Below are positions 27,532 through 35,614 of a stretch of 46,805 nucleotides of DNA, in pieces. The stretch covers positions 1 to 46,805 of the forward strand of contig CAJJDI010000005.1 in the NCBI GenBank assembly GCA_905182835.1, in the 5' to 3' direction. Source of the DNA: an uncultured Flavobacteriaceae bacterium (GTDB lineage: Bacteria; Bacteroidota; Bacteroidia; Flavobacteriales; Flavobacteriaceae). The stretch's first letter is position 1. Each line of letters begins with the position of its first letter. A program made the translations under genes and the position numbers. Below the pieces are notes generated by a model. That model saw only the letters and a list, made by a program, of their open reading frames with translations. It was not told the origin of the DNA and did no database searches.

Positions 27532-27842
27532 TATGTAAAAGTATGTAAATTATAGATTATATATCTGTGAGATTTAAACATTTAATATAGCTTTTCTGTA
27601 TTTTTAATTAATTTTGCTAATATAACGAAAAGTCAAAATAACCTTAAGCTTCAAAATTTATATAGATTTCTTCAAAGTTAATAATCTTAATTAGCTAACC
27701 TTTGTAGTTTTATCAAATATTCATTTAATTTAAACCTAAATTTATAATACTAAAATAAAGTGTTATAAAATTATATTTTTTATTAAATAATGAGTTATAT
27801 ATAATAAAATAAATTTTTTCTTTTCAATTAAATAAACAAACT
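27532..27842. other. Divergent intergenic region before the second SusC
   Basis: 311 very AT-rich bases between the minus-strand flavoprotein and the plus-strand SusC gene. It must hold promoters for both. TAACCTTTG at 27696-27704 is close to the Bacteroidota -7 element (one extra base in the spacer), but no TTG lies 19-21 bases before it. I see no clear operator palindrome and no open frame. Confidence 0.4.
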
Positions 27843-30800
27843 ATGAAAATTATTTTCCGTACAATTATTCTTTCATTGCTAACTCCTTTAATTGCTTTTT
27901 CGCAATCTAAGATAATAACTGGAACTATTAATGATGAATTAGGTTTGCCACTTCCGGGAGTTACTATTCAGGTCAAAGACTCAAACAATCTTGGTGCTAT
28001 CACAAATTTTGATGGTATTTTTACAATCTCTATTCCTTCAGATGCAACACAAACTTTAATGCTTTCATATGTTGGTTACGCTACGGAAGAAATTGATGTT
28101 TCTATACAATCAACATTTTCAATAAACCTTCAAATTGATTCTGATCAACTTGATGAAGTTGTTGTTATAGGTTATGGTACAGTTCTTAAGAAAGATATTA
28201 CTGGTTCTTTATCCTCAGTTATTGTTACAGATGAAGTTGCTACTCAATCTAATTCTGTTGATCAGCTTTTACAAGGACGTGCTGCAGGTGTACAAGTCAT
28301 TCAAAACAGTGCCGCACCAGGTTCTGGTGTTAGTGTAAAGATTAGAGGAACGAGTAGTTTAAGAGGTAATAATGAACCACTCTATGTTATCGATGGAATT
28401 ATTATTTCTTCTGCAGGTGAAGATGTTCTTCCAACTGGTGGAGGTAATACTGGACAACAGACTCAAAACGGTTTAAATGGTATTAATCCTCGTGATATAG
28501 AAAGTATTCAGGTTCTAAAAGATGCATCCGCAACTGCTATTTACGGTTCAAGAGGAGCTAATGGAGTCGTTTTAATTACTACTAAAAAAGGAATTAGTGG
28601 TAAACCAAAAATAACTGCTTTTCTTACCAATTCAGTAAGATCAGAAACTAATAAAATAAATATGTTAGATGCATTTGGATATGCAAACTATGTTAATGAA
28701 ATAGATGAAATGACTGGTTTTTTACCAAGATATTCTTTTTCTGGTGATAGTATTTTTATTGGACGAGAAGGACAAGGCCCCGTAAGACCTACTGATCAAT
28801 ACAACTGGCAAGATGAAATTTATGGAGATGGTTTTAGTCAGAAATTTGGAGCTTCCGCATCTGGGGGTGGAGAAAATGGAAATTATTATATATCTGCAGG
28901 TTTTGATAATCAGCGAGGTGTTGTTAGAACCTCTACATTTAAAAGTAGTGATATTAGAATTAATTTAAACCAAGATCTTAATGACAATCTTAAATTAAAA
29001 GCACGAATAAGTGGTTTTATGAATAGCGGAAACTTCGCTGAAGGTGGAGATTTAATTGGAGGTTCTAATACAAGTTTTGTAAGAAATGTTATTGCATACA
29101 GACCAGTTATCGACCATGATTTAGAAGATGTTACTTCAGAGGGCGACTATACTACGAACCCATTTGCTTGGCAAAAAGACTTTTCAGATATTTCTAAGGA
29201 AATACGTTTTATAGGTTCTCTAGGTCTTACCTATAAGCTTCCAGTTAAGGGCTTATCCTACCAAATTAAATATGGTGGTAATATTAGAACAAAGGACAGA
29301 AGGCGTTTTTATGGACTTAGTACTTTTCAAGGTTTAAACTCCAATGGAACATTACAAATAAGTACTATAAATGCTAAAACACATCAGTTTAATAATATAG
29401 TAAGATTTAATAGAAAGTTTAATAGAAGACATAGAGTTAACGCTATGATTGGTTTAACTTACGATGTAAGAAATGTAGAAAATAGTATTTATGCAGTTGA
29501 AGATTTTCTTACAATGCAATTTACAACAGATCAACCAGCTTTTGGAAACGTAGTAACTAGACCTTTAACATTTATAAAAGCTGATCAACAGATATTTTCC
29601 ATTTTAGGACGTGTTAATTACACTTTTGATAACAAGTATATTTTAACAGCTACAATTAGACGTGACGGAGTTTCAAAGTTTGCAGAAAACAATAGATACG
29701 GTGTATTTCCATCCTTAGCTTTTGCTTGGAATGCTGGAAATGAGCGTTTTATTCAAAATTTAGATATTTTTGAAAGTTTAAAATTTAGAGCTGGATGGGG
29801 ACAGATAGGTAATCATGGGATAGGTCCTTATGGCAGCTTATCTAATTATGGAGTAAGTAATTTATATGGAAATGCAGATGGAGGAACTAATGTTCCAATA
29901 GCACTACAGAGCTTAGCAAATCCCAATTTAACATGGGAAACAACTGAACAAACAAACTTTGGTGTGGACTTTACTACATTAAATGGTGTTATTTCTGGAA
30001 ATATTGATGTTTACGATAAAATGACGAAGGATTTATTACAAAATTCTGAGATTCCTCCATCATCTGGATTTACACGTATTTTAGTAAATAAAGGATCCAT
30101 CACTAATAAAGGAGTTGAACTTGCACTGAATTTTACTCCTATTTCTAGAGATGATTTTGAACTTAGTTTTGGTGGAAATATTTCATTTAATAAGACCCAA
30201 ATTGTTAACCTAGAATCACAGTCTTTACTTGGCTTTTATGAAAATGGAGTTTTAACTGATAGAAGATTCTATTTTGGAAATCAAATTAGTAGAGGAACTT
30301 ATTTTAGATATCCTGCGAACGTTTTTGTTGAAGGGGAAGAAGCAAGTCTTTTTTATGGTTTTGAGACAGATGGAATGTATCAAACAGATGACACTGATTT
30401 TGTAGATGGTGCAGTACCTGGGGATGTAAGAAGAGTAGATCAATTAACTGAAGATACAGATGGGGATGGTATATTAGATTCTGGAGATGGAGTAATTGAT
30501 GAAAGAGATAGAACCTTTATTGGAAATCCAAACCCTGATTTTGTATACGGGTTCGACTTTAATTTAAAGTATAAAAGATGGAATTTAAATGCTTTGTTTA
30601 ATGGGGTATATGGCAATGATATTGCTAATGGAATGTTGTTACAACTAGACAATGCAGAAGCTAGGGTATTTGCTAATATAAAGCCTGAGGCTTATTATAA
30701 TGCTTGGAGACCAGATAGTCCATCTAATACTCATCCTAGAATTGGTTATACAACACAAGGGCAAATAGCTATTACAGATCGAATAATTGAAGATGGAAGT

Positions 30801-31034
30801 TATTTAAGGTTAAATAATTTGACTATTGGATATGATATTGCCGTAAGTAAAAACAATTTTATTAATAACTTAAATGTTTATATAGCTGGTCAAAATTTAT
30901 TTACGTGGACTAATTACAGTGGATATGACCCAGAAGTATCATCATTTTTACACTCAGGATTGATCAATGGAGTTGATTGGAATGGCGGGATTAATGCAAA
31001 AAATATTTTGATGGGTGTCAATATTACATTTTAA
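27843..31034 (+). CDS. susC: SusC-like TonB-dependent transporter (sulfated-polysaccharide locus)
   Basis: A 1,063-residue outer-membrane importer. Residues 1-20 are a signal peptide ending IAFSQ. Residues about 24-98 are the carboxypeptidase-regulatory-like domain (GTINDELGLPLPGVTIQVKD, SYVGYATEEI). A TonB-box-like stretch LDEVVVIGYGTVLKKDITGS follows, then the plug (LLQGRAAGVQVIQ, KIRGTSSLRGNNEPLYVIDG, VLKDASATAIYGSRGANGVVLITTKKG) and the barrel. An acidic, Ca-site-like loop (DTDGDGILDSGDGVIDERDR) occurs near 880-900, and the last strand ends in MGVNITF. It is the first gene of the second polysaccharide locus and pairs with the SusD 44 bases downstream. Confidence 0.96.
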   Translation: MKIIFRTIILSLLTPLIAFSQSKIITGTINDELGLPLPGVTIQVKDSNNLGAITNFDGIFTISIPSDATQTLMLSYVGYATEEIDVSIQSTFSINLQIDSDQLDEVVVIGYGTVLKKDITGSLSSVIVTDEVATQSNSVDQLLQGRAAGVQVIQNSAAPGSGVSVKIRGTSSLRGNNEPLYVIDGIIISSAGEDVLPTGGGNTGQQTQNGLNGINPRDIESIQVLKDASATAIYGSRGANGVVLITTKKGISGKPKITAFLTNSVRSETNKINMLDAFGYANYVNEIDEMTGFLPRYSFSGDSIFIGREGQGPVRPTDQYNWQDEIYGDGFSQKFGASASGGGENGNYYISAGFDNQRGVVRTSTFKSSDIRINLNQDLNDNLKLKARISGFMNSGNFAEGGDLIGGSNTSFVRNVIAYRPVIDHDLEDVTSEGDYTTNPFAWQKDFSDISKEIRFIGSLGLTYKLPVKGLSYQIKYGGNIRTKDRRRFYGLSTFQGLNSNGTLQISTINAKTHQFNNIVRFNRKFNRRHRVNAMIGLTYDVRNVENSIYAVEDFLTMQFTTDQPAFGNVVTRPLTFIKADQQIFSILGRVNYTFDNKYILTATIRRDGVSKFAENNRYGVFPSLAFAWNAGNERFIQNLDIFESLKFRAGWGQIGNHGIGPYGSLSNYGVSNLYGNADGGTNVPIALQSLANPNLTWETTEQTNFGVDFTTLNGVISGNIDVYDKMTKDLLQNSEIPPSSGFTRILVNKGSITNKGVELALNFTPISRDDFELSFGGNISFNKTQIVNLESQSLLGFYENGVLTDRRFYFGNQISRGTYFRYPANVFVEGEEASLFYGFETDGMYQTDDTDFVDGAVPGDVRRVDQLTEDTDGDGILDSGDGVIDERDRTFIGNPNPDFVYGFDFNLKYKRWNLNALFNGVYGNDIANGMLLQLDNAEARVFANIKPEAYYNAWRPDSPSNTHPRIGYTTQGQIAITDRIIEDGSYLRLNNLTIGYDIAVSKNNFINNLNVYIAGQNLFTWTNYSGYDPEVSSFLHSGLINGVDWNGGINAKNILMGVNITF

Positions 31035-31078
31035 TCAGAAATTTAAAAAACAAGTACAAGTATTAAAAATTATAAATT

Positions 31079-32599
31079 ATGAAAAATTTTAAAATTATAT
31101 TATTAATGTTTATTGGTTTGACTTTCTACACTTGTGATTTAGACGAAGACCCAATATTTCTAGATGCAGAAGCTACATATGCAGATCTTCAAGTTGCCAG
31201 AGGAGCGTTAGATGGAATCTACCAATCTATGGCCGTTTACGGAGCTCAAGAACAACGTATTTTTGCTGTTAATGGTTTTTCAGGACTCTTTGTAACAAAA
31301 AAGAATGGAAACTTTGTCAATAACGTAAATAATATTAATCTTTTCTCCTTAAAACCTACCTATGATAGAGATGCACAGAATATGTGGGCTGGTCTTTATG
31401 CTGTGATAGGTAGATGTAATGCAGCAATTGCTAATATTAATACCGTTGATTCACCAACTGAAGCAGCAGAACTTGGTTTTAATGATATTGCAGGGCAAGC
31501 CTATTTTGTAAGAGCTTGGTCATATTTAACTTTGGTTCGTTTGTGGGAAGATATTCCTCTTTGGTTAGAGCTTCCGGATAATGAAAATTTGAACAAGCCA
31601 AAAACTCTAGCAAAAGATGTGTATGCTCAAATTATAGCAGATGCGCAAACTGCAGCTAGTCTAATTAATGGAAATACTGGTGCGGGTTATCCAAGACAAT
31701 ATGCTGCAAATATGTTGTTAGCAAAAGTTTACATGACATTAGCTACTAATCCAAGTTTAAGAGCAGATGGTATTTCTGAAGCACAGTATTGGCAAATGGC
31801 TTATGATGAAGCTATTTTAGCATATGGTCAATATAGTTTAGTTGCTGATTATAGTTCTTTGTTTACTGATGAATTCGAGAACTCTACTGAATCAATTTTT
31901 GAATTACAATTAAGTCAAGATGCAGCGAACTCTCAAATGGGTAGAAATTATACTCCTTTTAAGTATAAACTTGGTCAGCATTTCGGTTGGTTGCAGGTAC
32001 ATGCAGATGTTTTGTTAGATCATATGGCTACATATCCAGATGACCCAAGAATTGAAGGGACTTACCTTTACAGTTATTATAGAGCGGATAACGGAGTTCT
32101 TATTAATTTATATCCAGCTATTGCAAATAGAAATCAGTTTACTAAAGCACACCCTTTCTTATTTAAGTTTGTAGAAAAAGATACTCAACATAGTAATCAA
32201 TATGGAGATCAAAATTTAATTATTTACAGATATGCAGATCTTCTTATTATGTTAGCAGAAATTTCTAATGAGTTGCAAAATGGTCAGCAACTAGATTTTG
32301 TTTCCGAAGTTTTAGATAGAGTAGGTATGTCAAATAGTGCCTATTTAGGAGGTCAAAGTTCGTTTAGAGATGCAATTATGATGGAATATAGATATGAACT
32401 TATTGGGGAAGGAGAAGATGCTCATAACAATAGAAGAAGAGGTTTTGATTATTTTTTAACAAACACTATAAATAAACATAATAATAATCCGATTTTTTCA
32501 CCCAGTGTAGATTTATTGTTAAGTACGGACCCGGCACAGGTTATGAAGTTGCCAATTCCATTAACAGAAATTAATACTAACGAATTAATAGACGATTAA
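31079..32599 (+). CDS. susD: SusD-like surface glycan-binding lipoprotein (sulfated-polysaccharide locus)
   Basis: A 506-residue lipoprotein with lipobox LTFYTC (C19). SusD landmarks are VARGALDGIYQSMA near the N-terminus, AYFVRAWSYLTLVRLWEDIPLW (TPR-like helices), AANMLLAKVYMTLA, and the C-terminal LIIYRYADLLIMLAEISNEL. It pairs with the SusC in front of it and would present oligosaccharides of the locus substrate. The length is ordinary for the family and, unlike the SusD of the first locus, it carries no inserted module. Confidence 0.94.
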   Translation: MKNFKIILLMFIGLTFYTCDLDEDPIFLDAEATYADLQVARGALDGIYQSMAVYGAQEQRIFAVNGFSGLFVTKKNGNFVNNVNNINLFSLKPTYDRDAQNMWAGLYAVIGRCNAAIANINTVDSPTEAAELGFNDIAGQAYFVRAWSYLTLVRLWEDIPLWLELPDNENLNKPKTLAKDVYAQIIADAQTAASLINGNTGAGYPRQYAANMLLAKVYMTLATNPSLRADGISEAQYWQMAYDEAILAYGQYSLVADYSSLFTDEFENSTESIFELQLSQDAANSQMGRNYTPFKYKLGQHFGWLQVHADVLLDHMATYPDDPRIEGTYLYSYYRADNGVLINLYPAIANRNQFTKAHPFLFKFVEKDTQHSNQYGDQNLIIYRYADLLIMLAEISNELQNGQQLDFVSEVLDRVGMSNSAYLGGQSSFRDAIMMEYRYELIGEGEDAHNNRRRGFDYFLTNTINKHNNNPIFSPSVDLLLSTDPAQVMKLPIPLTEINTNELIDD

Positions 32600-32666
32600 G
32601 GATAGTTGAGAATTGAGTGAAGAAATAAAACTTTGTTAGTGTAATATTAGTATTTAATCAAGTATT

Positions 32667-32777
32667 ATGAATATAGGAGTAGGTCAAGGTAGATCAAGAA
32701 AAAAATACAAATCGTCAATGATTGTATTGTTAATTAGCATAATAGGAATAGTTGTGGCATTAATTTTGAATATCTAA
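32667..32777 (+). CDS. 36-residue single-span membrane peptide
   Basis: An ATG-started short frame. The translation is MNIGVGQGRSRKKYKSSMIV followed by LLISIIGIVVALILNI. It has a Gly/Arg/Lys-rich N-terminus and one hydrophobic segment of about 18-19 residues that runs almost to the C-terminus, as in small inner-membrane proteins with the basic end inside. It lies in the 220-base space between susD and the first sulfatase and on the same strand. I know of no function. Its organised amphipathic plan makes it more likely to be real than a chance frame of this size. Confidence 0.5.
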   Translation: MNIGVGQGRSRKKYKSSMIVLLISIIGIVVALILNI

Positions 32778-32819
32778 ATAAACATATATTAACAATCTTT
32801 ATTTTACATAAATTTTCAT

Positions 32820-34328
32820 ATGAAATTAATAAAATTAAGTGCTTTAATTTTATTGCTAATATCAGCAACTGCTTCAAAACCTTTCAAGACCTCAGCAAAA
32901 CTAAATGTTTTGTTTATTATAGCGGATGATTTAAACTGCGCCTTAGGTGCCTATGGAGATTCCCTTGCAATAACACCAAATATTGATAAACTAGCAAAAC
33001 AAGGACTGATTTTTAAAAATGCGCAAGTACAATATCCACTTTGTGGTCCTTCAAGAGTCTCTATAATGACTGGATTATATCCTGATCAAACAAAATCCAA
33101 AAAATTAAGGTTATATGTACGACAGACTATTCCAGATGTTATAACACTAGGCCAAAAATTTAGAATGGAGAATTACCATTCAGTTAGAGTTGGTAAGATT
33201 TATCATTACCATAATCCTAGGGACATTGGAACTGCTGGTCATGATGATTCATTTACTTGGGACCGCACGGTTAACCCTTATGGACGTGATAAAATTGAAG
33301 AATATAAATTAAATGGTTTAAAGCCAAAACCAGATGGAGGCACTTTAAGTTGGTTAAAGGCTGACGGAACTGATGAAGAGCAAACAGATGGAATCGGTGC
33401 TACTGAAGCGATGGGTTTTTTAGATGAGTTTGCAGAGAGTGGAGAAAATTTCTTTTTAGCATTTGGACTCTACCGACCACATCTTCCTTTTGTTGCTCCA
33501 AAATCTTATTTTGAAATGTATGACGTAAATGACTTTAGTGTGCCTCAAAGTTCAAATGATTATTTAAAAACAATTCCAAAACCTGCTGCAATTTCAGTTC
33601 GTGCCAAGAGAGAACAAGTTGATTTAGATCAAGATCTAGCTAAAGAAATCAAACATGCATATTACGCAACAACTAGTTTTATGGACTCACAGGTTGGAAG
33701 GGTTTTAGATAAATTAAAAGAAACAGGACTAGATAAGAATACAATTATTGTATTTACTTCAGATCATGGGTATCATCTAGGGGAGCATGGCCATTGGCAA
33801 AAACAAACACTATTTGATGATGCTACTAGAGTACCTTTAATTTTTGCAGGTCCTAATATCAAAAAAAACAATAAACCAATTGAAGATCCTGTAGAGTTAA
33901 TTGATCTTTACCCAACTATAATGGATATGCTAGATATGCAAACCCCTAATTTTGTGAGTGGTAAAAGTCTTGTGCCTTATATGAAAAATTCTAATGAAAC
34001 AATTCGAGAAAGTGCTTTGACAGAGCTTCAAGTTAACAGAGGAAATATAAAAGCACAAGGATATGGGATTAAAACAAAACGTTACAGATTAAATCAATGG
34101 CTGTACAAAGGTCTTTTAAGTTATGAATTATATGATCATAAATTTGATAGGAAAGAACTAAACAATCTTTCCGATTACATCGAATATAAAATGATTAAAG
34201 ATTCACTTATAATTGTTTTACAGAATAGAATCATAGATGCTAAAAAAATACCTGTTGATCTTGGCAAACAAATTGATAATGCTCAACCTTGGTTTGAGCC
34301 AAAAAGAATTCATTCTAGATCTAAATAG
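32820..34328 (+). CDS. S1-family sulfatase, iduronate-2-sulfatase-like, Cys type
   Basis: A 502-residue exported sulfatase with a Sec signal (residues 1-19, SATASKP). The metal-binding pair D36-D37 occurs in IIADDLN. The modification motif is C75-G-P-S-R79 with TG a few residues on; Cys is converted to formylglycine by an enzyme encoded elsewhere. FTSDHGYHLGEHGHWQKQTLFDDATRVPL carries further metal and sulfate ligands. GLYRPHLPFVAPKSYFEMYD is shared in kind with two other sulfatases of this locus, marking an iduronate-2-sulfatase-like subfamily (perhaps S1_7; not proven here). It would remove a sulfate ester from a sugar in the periplasm. Confidence 0.92.
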   Translation: MKLIKLSALILLLISATASKPFKTSAKLNVLFIIADDLNCALGAYGDSLAITPNIDKLAKQGLIFKNAQVQYPLCGPSRVSIMTGLYPDQTKSKKLRLYVRQTIPDVITLGQKFRMENYHSVRVGKIYHYHNPRDIGTAGHDDSFTWDRTVNPYGRDKIEEYKLNGLKPKPDGGTLSWLKADGTDEEQTDGIGATEAMGFLDEFAESGENFFLAFGLYRPHLPFVAPKSYFEMYDVNDFSVPQSSNDYLKTIPKPAAISVRAKREQVDLDQDLAKEIKHAYYATTSFMDSQVGRVLDKLKETGLDKNTIIVFTSDHGYHLGEHGHWQKQTLFDDATRVPLIFAGPNIKKNNKPIEDPVELIDLYPTIMDMLDMQTPNFVSGKSLVPYMKNSNETIRESALTELQVNRGNIKAQGYGIKTKRYRLNQWLYKGLLSYELYDHKFDRKELNNLSDYIEYKMIKDSLIIVLQNRIIDAKKIPVDLGKQIDNAQPWFEPKRIHSRSK

Positions 34329-34556
34329 ATTAGAAATTTAAAAATGAAAATAATTACTCAATTAAGAGGCTTTTTAGTCTACTCGCCAAGAATTGAAACC
34401 ACATCAAAACAAGTTGTAAACTAGCTTTTTAGATGTATATTTTTTATAGTAGTAATTACTAAGTGATTTAAATTATCCTCAATAATTATATGAAATTCCT
34501 CAAATATTTTAAATTTCTAATCTATTTAAATCTATGTTTGTTTTATATTTAGGTTC
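34329..34556. other. Intergenic region between sulfatase and GH10
   Basis: 228 bases with no convincing gene. A 26-codon frame (34344-34424) starts with ATG but has no support. There is no clear terminator, so readthrough into the GH10 gene is possible. Confidence 0.35.
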
Positions 34557-35609
34557 ATGAAGAATTACTTAATTTTAACTTATATATTTCTCCCTTTAAT
34601 ATTGCACTCACAACAGAGTACACTTTTAGATAATTTTACAATTGGAGCTACCTTAAATCACAATGAGCTTAATACTCAAAAATCTAATTTATTTTTGAAA
34701 GACTTTACTTATTTAACTCCTGCTAATGCAGCAAAACAGAAAGCAGTTCATCCAAAACCAAATACATGGAACTGGACCAAGATTAATGAAATGCTTGATT
34801 TTGCTAACCTTCATAATTTAGATTTACGTATACATGGACCAATAGGGCCACAATCTTCTAAATGGATTAAGGATGATTTAAGAACTAGTGATGAGCTTAT
34901 GTTAAATTTAGTTGAGTTTATGACAGAGTCCTGTATTAAATTTTCAAAAGAACCTTCTGTAAAATGGATGGATGTTGTTAATGAAACAATTTTAACTAAT
35001 GGTGAATGGCATGGACCAAAACCTGGTAATAATAAATGGGAAAACCCTTGGTTAAAAATAGGTTTAGATGAAAATGAATTCCCTATTTATATTTTAAAAT
35101 CATTTGAAATTGCTACAGAACTTGCGCCTAATATAAGTTTGGTTTTTAACCAAAATGCCGGATTTCAACCTCGATTATGGGATAAATTAAAATACAGTAT
35201 AAAATATATTAGATCTAAAGGTTATAGAGTAGATGGTATTGGCTGGCAAGGACATTTACTCCTTAGTAAATCAACATATGGTTTTGTGAATGATATTGAA
35301 AAAGAAATTCAAGACCTTTCAAATTTAATTGATTGGGCGCATCAAAACGCTTTAGATTTTCATGTAACTGAACTAGACTACTTGGTTAAAGATAAATCTA
35401 ATTTAAAGATTGATCTATTGGAACAGAAAATGATTTACTCAAGAATAATAAATTTACTTAAAAAGAAATCTGAAAATGGTATTGTTACTTTAAATTTTTG
35501 GGATATGGGTGAGAGATATAAAAAAGGTAAAGGGTATTTTCAGTCCATTTATTCTAAAGATTTAAAACCTAACCCTAGTTATAATTTAATAAAAAATATT
35601 TTAAAATAA
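34557..35609 (+). CDS. Divergent GH10 endo-beta-1,4-xylanase-like enzyme
   Basis: A 350-residue exported enzyme with signal peptide ending ILHSQQ. The GH10 fold is shown by NAAKQKAVHPKPNTWNWTKINEMLDFA (the block normally written N-K-x-x-x-x-x-P), acid/base E143 in WMDVVNETI, the IGWQGHL strand and nucleophile E272 in FHVTELDYLV, then NFWDMGERY near the end. The canonical subsite segment, usually RGHTLVWHSQ, is replaced by LRIHGPIGPQSSKWI, so the normal Trp-His pair is missing. The likely role is endo-cleavage of a beta-linked, perhaps sulfated or mixed-linkage xylan; the changed segment suggests specificity other than plain xylan. It is followed 5 bases later by the GH3 gene. Confidence 0.83.
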   Translation: MKNYLILTYIFLPLILHSQQSTLLDNFTIGATLNHNELNTQKSNLFLKDFTYLTPANAAKQKAVHPKPNTWNWTKINEMLDFANLHNLDLRIHGPIGPQSSKWIKDDLRTSDELMLNLVEFMTESCIKFSKEPSVKWMDVVNETILTNGEWHGPKPGNNKWENPWLKIGLDENEFPIYILKSFEIATELAPNISLVFNQNAGFQPRLWDKLKYSIKYIRSKGYRVDGIGWQGHLLLSKSTYGFVNDIEKEIQDLSNLIDWAHQNALDFHVTELDYLVKDKSNLKIDLLEQKMIYSRIINLLKKKSENGIVTLNFWDMGERYKKGKGYFQSIYSKDLKPNPSYNLIKNILK

Positions 35610-35614
35610 ACAGA

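Noticed and set aside
30440-30490. Ca-binding-like Asp-rich repeat in the second SusC taken as a separate domain
   Set aside because: Acidic loops with DGDG-type sequence are usual in an extracellular loop of SusC proteins, and the first SusC has a similar one.
34344-34424. ATG frame of 26 codons after the first sulfatase
   Set aside because: It is too short, with no signal peptide or membrane span, and could easily be chance; unlike the 36-codon frame before the sulfatase it has no ordered plan.
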